DNA of 64,000 nucleotides from Toxoplasma gondii ME49. Its lineage: Eukaryota > Apicomplexa > Conoidasida > Eucoccidiorida > Sarcocystidae. Positions 34,483-46,990 of this stretch are shown here, piece by piece; position 1 is the stretch's first letter, and each line of letters begins with the position of its first letter. The notes beneath the pieces were generated by a model. It worked only from the letters and a program-made list of their open reading frames with translations. It was not told where the DNA came from and did not search any database. The translations under genes were made by a program, and so were the position numbers. The stretch lies in assembly GCF_000006565.2 (NCBI RefSeq), contig NC_031472.1, forward strand, positions 3,247,885 to 3,311,884, given 5' to 3'.

Positions 34483-36479
34483 GTAACTAGAGTTTTTGTG
34501 GATGCGCGTCCAATGTGGACAGAAAATGCGCCACTTTTTTGTTCTCTTGGCGATGGAGAAGCGATAGAACCAAGTCACGCATGCATCAACAGAGTCTAAT
34601 AGGTTTACTTTAGCAACATGTCTACCGCTATCCACACATAACCAATGGCTGCTGGGTGCGTCAAGAACCGTAAGTACACGTTTCGTGTTTTCTTTTCGTC
34701 CTCGAAACGATACGATGAGAACGGTGTTTTGTCCGACGTGAGGACGAGGGAGGACGAGTATGGGTCACTAGTTCGTCCGCCTGTTTTGTTTTGGATGATA
34801 CAAGTTGAGTGGTATAGGGCTTTTATTCGAGGCGGCGGTCAGGAAGAACAAGGGCGGTGCACTTAGAGAAGTGACCCTCTAAATTCTCCTCAGTTCGATC
34901 GTCCGACAATTCGCAGCTAGCGAGAGTATGCAGAGGGATACACACCAGACAAGTGATAAGGTGACTGGAGTTGCGATCGCGCACAGCTGTCGCCTGGTTC
35001 AGTACGTGCAAACTCTATTCATGCCGTGTAGATTTTAGCCACTTGACTAAACCCTCGATGCATGCAGTCACGGTTTCCTTTTCCATGTGGCGCCAAGTCC
35101 GTTCGGATTTTTACAACGAAGTGCGCTTGTAGATATGCTATAATCGCAGGGAGGCCAGATCACTGTTGCAGCGTGTGCCGTTAGTTGGCCCTGGCTGTGA
35201 AATGAATGTAGAATAAAGGCGCGTCGTAGCCTTCTTCGGGGCGGCTCCTCGCATTCACGACTTGACCCCACTTGCTTGGCTCAGCACTGTACCTGAGTTT
35301 TGTCGTAATTCCTCAAACGTGGTTTTCGTTGCCGTCATGCGGATCATGCAAAAATGATGTTTGTTATAATGTTCACACGAAGTCCAACGAAGTGGCTTGC
35401 ACGCCCCGCTTGCCACTGGCCGGGTGTGCATTTGCGTCACACGTTCTTTATTCCGTGGCACTAGTTGGCCGTATATGTGGCTAAATAGACCTTTGCGGAT
35501 ATTTATACACCTTGGGTGACGCACGGGTTATGCAGACAAGTGTACTCGTGGATCGTGAAAGACCAGCTGGAACATCCCAGGTATTTTTCTTCAGGGCAAC
35601 TCATGAGAGGTCGAGATGCACTGGAGGTGCTGGCCACTAGCCATTTATTTGCTCGCAAGGTGTAGTCGGTGACTTCGCTTGACTCACTTTGAGCACTAAA
35701 TGACGGCCTTGCTTCTGCATTAGGCGGTAGGCAACTGCAGAAGCATTTGACACATTGACAGCTAGTTCGTTGGAGGACGGATAGAGAGATTCGGAGCTTC
35801 GAGGCGTCGGAGTGTGCGTGCGACAAAGATGGGACTAGAGGTGGCAGTCAATCAGAGATAGTCGTAGATGTGGCTAAAAGGGGAGATGTGTGAATATGTG
35901 TGCTTGCGGGACGCACCGAGGAACGGAGTGTGAATATTATAGTAGAGTGGTGTCTCTGAAGCACCTCAGGTAGCCTGATGAAAAAGTTTCTGATGTAGAA
36001 AACACGCCGCAGCCGACCTGGACCATCACTGTTCTATCCATGTTGCCAACGGCGAGGCTAGATGCTCGACGACCAGACCCCACGCCCTTGCAAGAAGGCT
36101 TTGTTGGCTTCGTTGTCGCTGCTTTACGGTCCGTCGCGCTCATGATGCACGTAGACGCGGTTGGTCTACGAAATCTTCTGAGGACTCCGCACCGCCAGCG
36201 GAACATAGTATTGACACCAGGTTGTGCCTGACAGCTTCCGCGTTTGCTTGTGTTCCAGCTAATGGCAGCGCCAACGCAGCTGTGCGGTGGCAATGAAGAG
36301 AAATGGGTGGTACAGACTGGAATGCGAGAAGCGTGGAACACCTTTAGTCCATAAGATGAAGGTAAAACAAGGTACACGCTGCTCACGCGTATGCTTTGAC
36401 ATATTTTGGGTGACGGCAGGATGCGGGCACCTCGGTAAAAAAAATGTAAGCCTTAGCAGAACGTCTCATATATTGATTT
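34483..36479. other. Low-copy DNA leading into the B array
   Basis: No supported gene. Frames at 34,645-34,866 (plus, ATG) and 35,503-35,826 and 35,937-36,386 (minus) are unremarkable. Family B similarity starts around 36,480. Confidence 0.45.
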
Positions 36480-37330
36480 TGTGTTGCCGGTGCCACACTT
36501 GTACAGCAGGAGAAGGTACACGTGGATACGTTTATCATGTGGGGCTGCCACCAGATCCGTCCATGGCTTTGACGCTAGATCACTTCGTCCCGCACTCTAT
36601 ATGTGGCATTCAATCGGTGTTCGGAGCATGCCATGCAGGCACCAGCCTCCACTCGGCAGTGCCCCTGTGCCCAGGTTGAATTCCTGCGTCAGGAACAATC
36701 GGCGATGGACGCTCGCGAAAGACGTGTTACATTCAGGCTTTCTGCTTTATCGCCGCATCGCAGCCTCCGGTGCTACATTCCTAACGGAGCGTCCGCAGTG
36801 CCTCGTGGCTTCGGGATGGCGTGAGAGGGTGGGCGTCCTAGCAATGAATGATGATGGCGGCACGGGCTGACATGGCCGTGACCTGCTGACTGCCTACAGG
36901 GCTTGTCTGGAGATACCAGACGTGTTTTATTTTCGCAGAGCGCTTTGGTGTGGTCGGGCTTGTCTACTCGTGTGTCTTGATTAGTCAGGTGGGTTCCTTC
37001 TTTCTCGCCACAGCAAGGGTAAAAACGCTACGGTTCTGTCGTGTCTCCGGGACCGCAAGGACGCTCATAGGCAAATGCGTTCTGCGAGCACTTTGTTGTG
37101 GAGTTCGGTGAGCCTGTAGACATGGTCTGAGGGTTTTTTAGGGTGCGTCGATTTCGAATAACGAATGATTCACGTGAGGCCGTGGTCGAGTAGTCTTGGC
37201 TTGGTGGGCGTCCAGGTATGGCTTGAGCGTTTCTCTTAGGTCAGTCACTTTGGGCTCTGATGATACCGGAAGTAGCAGCCGATCAGCGTCCTGAGCCTAG
37301 ACTTCGGAACTCGAGACGAGAGATGGTGGC
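36480..37330 (+). repeat. B0: older 5' copy with near-identical long tail
   Basis: The first part (to about 36,800) is clearly diverged from the array. The tail from about 36,830 is almost identical to 42,094-42,594 at a constant offset of 5,264 bp with no indel, so the two halves have different ages. A plus frame of 129 codons (36,481-36,870) ends AMNDDGGTG. Confidence 0.8.
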
Positions 37331-38740
37331 GTTGCATAACTTCGCTCGGCTACGTGACGGGTAATCGGGTGTTCTGGAGCAGGCGGTAGGCAGCGGGTGT
37401 TTGACATGAGGCGGTGGTGGGCAGTGCGGTGGAGGAGAGAAGGATAGAGCCCGAGCGTCCCGCAGGCACACGAGGACGAGACCATGCTCCTTGTGGCTCT
37501 AGTGCGCGGCGGAGTGGGGAGTCCGAGCTGGCAGAGGGGATGCTGGTTGGTCGACCGCAAGAAGCGAACGATTGCACTTCGGCCTCGCCGCCGTTTTTGG
37601 GTGATGCAGAATCCGTGAGACTAGTGACCGTCCACGACTGGATATGGTTGAAGGACAGTGGCGTATGCTGCCGATATGGTCAACTGATGGCAGACTGTGT
37701 TGGCGTTCACTGCTGTCGGAGCGGGATTGTTTTGTCGGCGTGTTCTAGGAGGACGCAGTAAGAACGGGGGTGCACGACGGCGCAGAGCCCGCAATCGATA
37801 CGACATGACCGAAGCGAATTAGCAGGAGGGGGAAGACTGTTCTTTCGATTTCGTCGGTGTAGGAAAACAGAGTGGTCAAGGGAGGCTAATGGTGGCTTTG
37901 CTGCTTGCGTGGGATATTCCACGATGCGTCAGAGAATGTACTCAAATGCATCCATTATATGCGGCTAACCGGAATCGCTAAACAGCGTCTGGCGGTACGT
38001 GTGGAAGTAGTTGTTGCCTGGGGTTGCAATGAGAGAATGCCTGCCCGGATTTGACGGGGGGTCGTTCGGTGTTGCGGTGCTCCAGACGTGGGGCGCGGTC
38101 AGTCGCTGAAGCAGAAAGGTCATGCGCAGGCTTCTGGCCGGCAGTGCCGGCAGTGACCGTATGTGCTGTGTCCACGTTGAGTTTTTGGGGAAGGCGAAAT
38201 GCGTTGAGAATGGTCGGGGACTTATTCACGTAAAGGACGTGTCATGGTCGAGATTTTCACTTCACCGTCTCGTCTCGTCTTGTCCTTCGGTCTTTCGTTC
38301 GTCTCGGAGCGGTCCCAGCACCCCGTGGCATTGGGATGGCGTGAGAGGATGGGCGTCCTAGCAATGAATGGCGATGGCGGCACGGGCTGACGTGACCGTG
38401 GCTTGCTGAGTGCGTACAGGGCGTGTCTGGGAATTCGTCGGGGTGTCGTATTTTCGCAGAGCGGTTTGGCGTGATGCGGTTTGTCACAATCGTGTGGACT
38501 GTCAGGACGGTTGAGCTGCTTGCGGTCCGCGACATGAAGGGATAGAGCGTCACAGTTTCTTGGTAGCTTGGTTGCGGAGAAGTGACTCACTCAGAATCAC
38601 GTCCGGCAACCACTTTTCTGTTGACGTGCTTAGGCCCCGAAACATGGCCTGACAGCTTTCATCGATAATGTGTTTAGTACCAGCTCCTCAGGGTCCTGTA
38701 CCCAACACACACCTCGGAGGTTGAGACCCGAATCGGCGGC
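37331..38740 (+). repeat. B1: alpha form, long unit
   Basis: It carries the alpha middle and a tail (about 38,400-38,740) that is a diverged version of the tail in B0 and B4. The tandem CCGGCAGTG doublet at about 38,140 lacks the four extra C seen in some units. Confidence 0.85.
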
Positions 38741-39870
38741 GTTGCATAACTTCGCTCGGCTACGTGACGGGTAATCGGGAGTTCTGGAGCAGGCGGTAGG
38801 CAGCGGGCGTTTGACATGAGGCGGTGGTGGGCAGTGCGGTGGAGGAGAGAAGGATAGAGCCCGAGCGTCCCGCAGGCACACGAGGACGAGACCATGCTCC
38901 TTGTGGCTCTAGTGCGCGGCGGAGTGGGGAGTCCGAGCTGGCAGAGGGGATGCTGGTTGGTCGACCGCAAGAAGCAAACGTTTGCACTTCGACCTCGTCG
39001 CCGTTTTTGGGTGATGCAGAATCCGTGAGACTAGTGACCGTCCACGACTGGATATGGTTGAAGGACAGTGGCGTATGCTGCCGATATGGACAACTGATGG
39101 CAGACTGTGTTGGCGTTCACTGCTGTCGGAGCGGGATTCTTTTGTCGGCGTGTTCTAGGAGGAAGCAGTAAGAACGGGGATGCACGACGGCGCAGCGCCC
39201 GCAATCGATACGACATGACGGAAGCGAATTAGCAGGAGGGGGAAGACTGTTCTTTCGATTTCGTCGGTGTAGGAAAACAGAGTGGTCAAGGGAGGCTAAT
39301 GGTGGCTTTGCTGCTTGCGTGGGATATTCCACGATGCGTCAGAGAATGTACTCAAATGCATCCATTATATGCGGCTAACCGGAATCACTAAACAGCGTCG
39401 GGCGGTACGTGTGGAAGTAGTTGTTGCCTGGGGTTGCAATGAGAGAATGCCTGCCCGGATTTGACGGGGGGTCGTTCGGTGTTGCGGCGCTCTAGACGTG
39501 GGGCGCGGTCAGTCGCTGAAGCAGAAAGGTCATGCGCAGGCTTCTGGCCGGCAGTGCCCCCCGGCAGTGACCGTATGTGCTGTGTCCACGTTGAGTTTTT
39601 GGGGAAGGCGAAATGCGTTGAGAATGGTCGGGGACTTATTCACGTAAAGGACGTGTCATGGTCGAGATTTTCACTTCACCGTCTCGTCTCGTCTTGTCCT
39701 TCGGTCTTTCGTTCGTCTCGGAGCGGTCCCAGCACCCCGTGGCATTGGGATGGCGTGAGAGGATGGGCGTCCTAGCAATGAATGGCGATGGCGGCACGGG
39801 CTGATGTGGCCATGACCTGCTGACTGGCTACAGGGCCTGCCTTGAATTCGTCGACACGCGAATCGGTGGC
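38741..39870 (+). repeat. B2: alpha form, short unit
   Basis: Very close to B1 over the first 1.1 kb. It carries a 4-base C insertion between the CCGGCAGTG repeats near 39,556. The tail is replaced by the short ending TTGAATTCGTCGACACGCG. Confidence 0.88.
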
Positions 39871-41035
39871 GTTGCATAACTTCACTCGGCTACGTGACGG
39901 GTAATCGGGTGTTGTGGAGCAGATGGTAGGCAGCGGGTGTTTGACATGAGGCGGTGGTGGGCAGTGCGGTGGAGGAGAGAAGGATAGAGCCCGAGCGTCC
40001 CGCAGGCACACGAGGACGAGACCATGCTCCTTGTGGCTCTAGTGCGCGGCGGAGTGGGGAGTCCGAGCTGGCAGAGGGGATGCTGGTTGGTCGACCGCAA
40101 GAAGCGAACGTTTGCACTTCGGCCTCGTCGCCGTTTTTGGGTGATGCAGAATCCGTGAGTCTGGTGACTGTCCACAACTGGATATGGTTGAAGGACAGTG
40201 GCGCATGCTGTTGGTGCGCTCGTGTGACGCCATCTGGTGTTAGTATGCTCTGTGTTCCGAACGTCTCTGTGTTGGGGTCCACCTCCAGATGGCTGCAGTA
40301 AGCCGCGGTTGTATCGTAGAATCGAGGTGCGATTGGCTTACTGCATTATGAATCGAGGGAGCGGCGAGAGGGGGGAACGGAGCAGCATCTCACCGTTGCT
40401 GGCAAAGGGGATATAGCCTGGCGTGGTTCAGTGCCAATCTTTGCGTAGGTGATACGGTTAAAGAGACAGGAGGATGAGAGCACCTCCCCGGTGAAGGCGC
40501 GGCTAGTCCGTGGCAGGTGCCGCATGTCATACGCCTCCGACATCTCCGTGCCACAACCGTACAGTACCAGGCGGTACGTGTGGGACGGCCTTCCGTATGG
40601 GGATGGCATCACAGAATGCCTCCTCGGATTTGACGGGGGGTCGTTCGGTGTTGCGGCGCTCTAGACGTGAGGCGCAGTCAGTGACTGAAGCAGGAAGGTC
40701 ATGCGCAGGCTTCTGGCCGGCAGTGCCGGCAGTGACCGTATGTGCTGTGTCCACGTTGAGTTTTTGGGGAAGGCGAAATGCGTTGAGAATGGTCGGGGAC
40801 TTATTCACGTAAAGGACGTGTCATGGTCGAGATTTTCGCTTCACCGTCTCTCCTCGTCTTGTCCTTCGGTCTTTCGTTCGTCTCGGAGCGGTCCCAGCAC
40901 CCCGTGGCATTGGGATGGCGTGAGAGGATGGGCGTCCTAGCAATGAATGGCGATGGCGGCACGGGCTGATGTGGCCATGACCTGCTGACTGGCTACAGGG
41001 CCTGCCTTGAATTCGTCGACACGCGAATCGGTGGC
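39871..41035 (+). repeat. B3: beta form, short unit
   Basis: From about 40,155 it switches to the beta middle. It is nearly identical to B4 until the tail, and the C insertion is absent. A plus frame at 40,449-40,664 is open here and in B4. Confidence 0.88.
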
Positions 41036-42594
41036 GTTGCATAACTTCACTCGGCTACGTGACGGGTATCCGGGGGTTCTGGAGCAGACGGTAGGCAGCG
41101 GGCGTTTGACATGAGGCGGTGGTGGGCAGTGCGGTGGAGGAGAGAAGGATAGAGCCCGAGCGTCCCGCAGGCACACGAGGACGAGACCATGCTCCTTGTG
41201 GCTCTAGTGCGCGGCGGAGTGGGGAGTCCGAGCTGGCAGAGGGGATGCTGGTTGGTCGACCGCAAGAAGCGAACGTTTGCACTTCGGCCTCGTCGCCGTT
41301 TTTGGGTGATGCAGAATCCGTGAGTCTGGTGACTGTCCACAACTGGATATGGTTGAAGGACAGTGGCGCATGCTGTTGGTGCGCTCGTGTGACGCCATCT
41401 GGTGTTAGTATGCTCTGTGTTCCGAACGTCTCTGTGGTGCGGGACGCTGCCAGGCGCTCGCAGGGACCAGATGCTGTATGGTAGAATCGAAATGCGCTTG
41501 GCTTACTGCATTATGAATCGAGGGAGCGGCGAGAGTGGGGAACGGAGCAGCATCTCACCGTTGCTGGCAAAGGGGATATAGCCTGGCGTGGTTCAGTGCC
41601 AATCTTTGCGTAGGTGATACGGTTAAAGAGACAGGAGGATGAGAGCACCTCCCCGATGAAGGCGCGGCTAGTCCGTGGCAGGTGCCGCATGTCATACGCC
41701 TCCGACATCTCCGTGCCACAACCGTACAGTTCCTGGCGGTACGTGTGGGACGGCCTTCCGTATGGGGATGGCATCACAGAATGCCTCCTCGGATTTGACG
41801 GGGGGTCGTTCGGTGTTGCGGCGCTCTAGACGTGAGGCGCAGTCAGTGACTGAACCAGGAAGGTCATGCGCAGGCTTCTGGCCGGCAGTGCCGGCAGTGA
41901 CCGTATGTGCTGTGTCCACGTTGAGTTTTTGGGGAAGGCGAAATGCGTTGAGAATGGTCGGGGACTTATTCACGTAAAGGACGTGTCATGGTCGAGATTT
42001 TCGCTTCACCGTCTCTCCTCGTCTTGTCCTTCGGTCTTTCGTTCGTCTCGGAGCGGTCCCAGCACCCCGTGGCATTGGGATGGCGTGAGAGGATGGGCGT
42101 CCTAGCAATGAATGATGATGGCGGCACGGGCTGACGTGGCCGTGACCTGCTGATTGCCTACAGGGCTTGTCTGGAGATACCAGACGTGTTTTATTTTCGC
42201 AGAGCGCTTTGGTGTGGTCGGGCTTGTCTACTCGTGTGTCTTGATTAGTCAGGTGGGTTCCTTCTTTCTCGCCACAGCAAGGGTAAAAACGTTACGGTTC
42301 TGTCGTGTCTCCGGGACCGCAAGGACGCTCATAGGCAAATGCGTTCTGCGAGCACTTTGTTGTGGAGGTCGGTGAGCCTGTAGACATGGTCTGAGGGTTT
42401 TTTAGGGTGCGTCGATTTCGAATAACGAATGATTCACGTGAGGCCGTGGTCGAGTAGTCTTGGCTTGGTGGGCGTCCAGGTATGGCTTGAGCGTTTCTCT
42501 TAGGTCAGTCACTTTGGGCTCTGATGATACCGGAAGTAGCAGCCGATCAGCATCATGAGCCTAGACGTCGGAACTCGAGACGAGAGATGGTGGA
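41036..42594 (+). repeat. B4: beta form, long unit
   Basis: It is a B3-like unit followed by the long tail shared with B0. The small segment around 41,435-41,480 differs from B3 (GTGGTGCGGGACGCTGCC against the B3 bases). Confidence 0.88.
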
Positions 42595-43708
42595 GTTGCA
42601 TAAATACATGTGCCTACGTGGTTGAATCTTCGGGTCTTGGAGCAGGAGGTAGGTAGCCGGTGTTTGGCGTGAGACGGTTGTGTGCAGCGCGGTGGAGGAG
42701 AGAAGGATAGAATCCGAGCGTCCCGCAGGCACACGAGGACGCGAGTATACTCCTTTGGCTCCGCGGCGCGGCGGAGTGGGGAGTCCGAGCTGGCAGAGGG
42801 GATGCTGGTTGGTCGACCGCAAGAAGCGAACGTTTGCACTTCGGCCTCGTCGCCGTTTTTGGGTGATGCAGAATCCGTGAGACTAGTGACCGTCCATAAC
42901 TGGATATGGTTGAAGGACAGTGGCGTATGCTGCCGATATGGACAACTGATGGCAGACTGTGTTGGCGTTCACTGCTGTCGGAGCGGGATTCTTTTGTCGG
43001 CGTGTTCTAGGAGGACGCAGTAAGAACGGGGGTGCACGACGGCGCGGAGCCCGCAATCGATACGACATGACGGAAGCGAATTAGCAGGAGGGGGAAGACT
43101 GTTCTTTAGATTTCTTCAATATAGAAGAGTGGACTGCCAAAAGGAACCTAATGGTGCGGCTGCAGGCCTGAGACGTTCTGCGATCCGCAAGAGAGAAGAA
43201 TGTTTTGCCGTCAGTAACATCGGCAACCACTGTACAGCACCAGGCGGTACGTGTGGGACAGCCTCCCGTATGGGGATGGCATCACATAATGCCTCCTCGG
43301 ATTTGACGGGGGGTCGTTCGGTGTTGCGGCGCTCTAGACGTGGGGCGCGGTCAGTCGCTGAAGCAGGAAGGTCATGCGCAGGCTTCTGGCCGGCAGTGCC
43401 GGCAGTGACCGTATGTGCTGTATCCACGTTGAGTTTTTGGGGAAGGCGAAATGCGTTGAGAATGGTCGGGGACTTATTCACGTAAAGGACGCGTCATGGT
43501 CGAGATTTTCGCTTCACCGTCTCTCCTCGTCTTGTCCTTCGGTCTTTCGTTCGTCTCGGAGCGGTCCCAGCACCCCGTGGCATTGGGATGGCGTGAGAGG
43601 ATGGGCGTCCTAGCAATGAATGATGATGGCGGCACGAGCTGACGTGGCCGTGACCTGCTGACTGGCTACAGGGCCTGCCTTGAATTCGTCGACACGCGAA
43701 TCGGTGGC
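42595..43708 (+). repeat. B5: divergent head, alpha-to-beta recombinant
   Basis: The head (42,595-42,770) is the most diverged in the array, resembling B8 in its AATCCGAGCGTCC and ACTCCTTTGGCTCCGCGG variants. The alpha middle runs to about 43,105, then private sequence follows, then a beta-type end (TACGTGTGGGACAGCC). Confidence 0.85.
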
Positions 43709-44833
43709 GTTGCATAACTTCACTCGGCTACGTGACGGGTATTCGGGGGTTCTTGAGCAGCGAGTAGGCAGCAGGTGGTTGACATGAGGCGGTGGTGGGC
43801 AGTGCGGTGGAGGAGAGAAGGATAGAGCCCGAGCGTCCCGCAGGCACACGAGGACGAGACCATGCTCCTTGTGGCTCTAGTGTGCGGCGAAGTGGGGAGT
43901 CCGAGCTGGCAGAGGGGATGCTGGTTGGTCGACCGCAAGAAGCGAACGTTTGCACTTCGGCCTCGTCGCCGTTTTTGGGTGATGCAGAATCCGTGAGACT
44001 AGTGACCGTCCATAACTGGATATGGTTGAAGGACAGTGGCGTATGCTGCCGATATGGACAACTGATGGCAGACTGTGCTGGCGTTCACTGCTGTCGGAAC
44101 GGGATTCTCCTGCCGGGGTGTTCTAGGCAGATTCAGTAAGAACGGGGGTGCACGACGGCGCAGAGCCCGCAATCGATACGACATGACGGAAGCGAATTAG
44201 CAGGAGGGGGAAGACTGTTCTTTCGATTTCGTCGGTGTAGGAAAACAGAGTGGTCAAGGGAGGCTAATGGTGGCTTTGCTGCTTGCGTGGGATATTCCAC
44301 GATGCGTCAGAGAATGTACTCAAATGCATCCATTATATGCGGCTAACCGGAATCGCTAAACAGCGTCGGGCGGTACGTGTGGAAGTAGTTGTTGCCTGGG
44401 GTTGCAATGAGAGAATGCCTGCCCGGATTTGACGGGGGGTCGTTCGGTGTTGCGGCGCTCTAGACGTGGGGCGCGGTCAGTCGCTGAAGCAGGAAGGTCA
44501 TGCGCAGGCTGCTGGCCGGCAGTGCCCCCCGGCAGTGACCGTATGTGCTGTGTCCACGTTGAGTTTTTGGGGAAGGCGAAATGCGTTGAGAATGGTCGGG
44601 GACTTATTCACGTAAAGGACGTGTCATGGTCGAGATTTTCGCTTCACTGTCTCGTCTTGTCCTTCGGTCTTTCGTTCGTCTCGGAGCGGTCCCAGCACCC
44701 CGTGGCATTGGGATGGCGTGAGAGGATGGGCGTCCTAGCAATGAATGATGATGGCGGCACAGGCTGATGTGGCCATGACCTGCTGACTGGCTACAGGGCC
44801 TGCCTTGAATTCGTCGACACGCGAATCGGTGGC
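43709..44833 (+). repeat. B6: alpha form, short unit
   Basis: It has the 4-C insertion and shares TGTGCGGCGAAGTGG with B7, so B6 and B7 are sister copies. Private changes cluster around 44,096-44,135. Confidence 0.88.
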
Positions 44834-45963
44834 GTTGCATAACGTCACTCGGCTACGTGACAGGTATCCGGGGGTTCTGGAGCAGCGAGTAGGCAGCGGG
44901 TCTTTGACACGAGGCGGTGGTGGGCAGTGCGGTGGAGGAGAGAAGGATAGAGCCCGAGCGTCCCGCAGGCACACGAGGACGAGACCATGCTCCTTGTGGC
45001 TCTAGTGTGCGGCGAAGTGGGGAGTCCGAGCTGGCAGAGGGGATGCTGGTTGGTCGACCGCAAGAAGCGAACGTTTGCACTTCGACCTCGTCGCCGTTTT
45101 TGGGTGATGCAGAATCCGTGAGACTAGTGACCGTCCACGACTGGATATGGTTGAAGGACAGTGGCGTATGCTGCCGATATGGACAACTGATGGCAGACTG
45201 TGTTGGCGTTCACTGCTGTCGGAACGGGATTCTTTTGTCGGCGTGTTCTAGGAGGTCGCAGTAAGAACGGGGGTGCACGACGGCGCAGAGCCCGCAATCG
45301 ATACGACATGACCGAAGCGAATTAGCAGGAGGGGGAAGACTGTTCTTTCGATTTCGTCGGTGTAGGAAAACAGAGTGGTCAAGGGAGGCTAATGGTGGCT
45401 TTGCTGCTTGCGTGGGATATTCCACGATGCGTCAGAGAATGTACTCAAATGCATCCATTATATGCGGCTAACCGGAATCACTAAACAGCGTCGGGCGGTA
45501 CGTGTGGAAGTAGTTGTTGCCTGGGGTTGCAATGAGAGAATGCCTGCCCGGATTTGACGGGGGGTCGTTCGGTGTTGCGGTGCTCCAGACGTGGGGCGCG
45601 GTCAGTCGCTGAAGCAGAAAGGTCATGCGCAGGCTTCTGGCCGGCAGTGCCCCCCGGCAGTGACCGTATGTGCTGTGTCCACGTTGAGTTTTTGGGGAAG
45701 GCGAAATGCGTTGAGAATGGTCGGGGACTTATTCACGTAAAGGACGTGTCATGGTCGAGATTTTCACTTCACCGTCTCGTCTCGTCTTGTCCTTCGGTCT
45801 TTCGTTCGTCTCGGAGCGGTCCCAGCACCCCGTGGCATTGGGATGGCGTGAGAGGATGGGCGTCCTAGCAATGAATGATGATGGCGGCACGGGCTGACGT
45901 GGCCGTGACCTGCTGACTGGCTACAGGGCCTGCCTTGAATTCGTCGACACGCGAATCGGTGGC
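44834..45963 (+). repeat. B7: alpha form, short unit
   Basis: The head resembles B6, while the last 600 bases resemble B2 (including the 4-C insertion and the GCGGTGCTCCAGACG variant of B1). It is a mosaic of neighbouring copies. Confidence 0.88.
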
Positions 45964-46990
45964 GTTGCATAACTTCACTCGGCTACGTGACAGGTATTCG
46001 GGGGTTCTGGAGCAGGCGGTAGGCAGCGGGTGTTTGACATGAGGCGGTGGTGGGCAGTGCGGTGGAGGAGAGAAGGATAGAATCCGAGCGTCCAGCATGC
46101 ATACTAGGACGAGAGTATACTCCTTTGGCTCCGCGGCGCGGCGGAGTGGGGAGTCCGAACTGGCAGAGGGGATGTTTGCTGGTTCACAGTGGTGACCGTC
46201 CACGACTGTATATGGTTGAAGGACAGTGGCGCAGGCTGTTGGTGTGCTCGCGTCACGGCATTGTGTACTGATGTCTAATGCTGGCCGGTATGGCATTCTC
46301 GTATCTGCCGTTTCTAGGAGAGTGGCGTAAGCAGGATGCGACACCGTGATGCGGGACACGGAGTGAATGCGGTGTGGTGAGGCCGACGGGGCGGCGCGGG
46401 GTAGGAATTGCGTGAGACTACAGCAGTGGAAAGAAAAGGAATCGAGCGGATTTGCGCAAATTTGGAGTGATACGGACTGTAGGCCGTAGAAGACCGCCTG
46501 CTGCGTATTGCGCACTGTATATATAATCAAACATTGGATAGGATCAGGCGGTACGTGCTGACAGGGCTGTTATATGGGATTGCCATCACATTTTTGCATG
46601 AATTTGACGTTTGCCTGCTTCGTCCGGCATTATCTGCATGGTATTCAGTTGGCGTTCGGAGCATGCCGTGCATGCGCTGACCTTCACATGGCTGTGGCCT
46701 TGAAATATGCGCCGACTTTGAGTTTGTGCGGAAAACGAAATGCGTTAGGAATACTCAGCGGACTCCTTTCGTGAAGGACATGTTATGTTCCAGATGTTTG
46801 CTTCATCGCCGCGTCTCGATGGGCGATACTGCATTTCTAACGGAGTGGCCCCAGCACCCCGCGACTTCGGGATGGAGTAAGATGATGGGCGTTGCAGCAA
46901 TGAATGGTCATGGCAGCTCTAGCAGTCACAGCGACGATGATTGCGCAGGTTACCTGTTTGGATTTCATCGGCGTGTTTTTTTTTGTTTTT
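45964..46990 (+). repeat. B8: diverged last copy
   Basis: The first 170 bases match the array. A beta-like segment follows (about 46,190-46,270), then strongly diverged sequence that still aligns with B0 (TTCGGAGCATGCC; CTAACGGAGTGGCCCCAGCACC). It ends in the open frame described next. Confidence 0.75.

Larger units (their letters stand above)
36480..46990. repeat. Family B tandem array
   Basis: Nine copies in one orientation. Eight are anchored on GTTGCATAA at 37,331, 38,741, 39,871, 41,036, 42,595, 43,709, 44,834 and 45,964, with one older copy before them. Short units are about 1,114-1,165 bp; long units are 1,410-1,559 bp because they keep a tail of up to about 440 bp. The middle part has two exclusive forms. 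Alpha has the GAAGCGAATTAGCAGGAGG stretch. Beta has GTGTGACGCCATCTGG and AAAGAGACAGGAGGATGAG. Stops and frameshifting indels differ between copies in most frames, so most copies cannot encode a shared protein today. Confidence 0.9.

Noticed and set aside
18200..36480. Mitochondrial-DNA insertions (common in Toxoplasma nuclear DNA)
   Set aside because: No long AT-rich stretch and no cytochrome b or cox frame recognised in the core.
37414..46271. 115-codon plus-strand frame at the head of B units as a gene
   Set aside because: It starts with GTG, its 3' end changes with the alpha/beta switch, and diverged copies break it.
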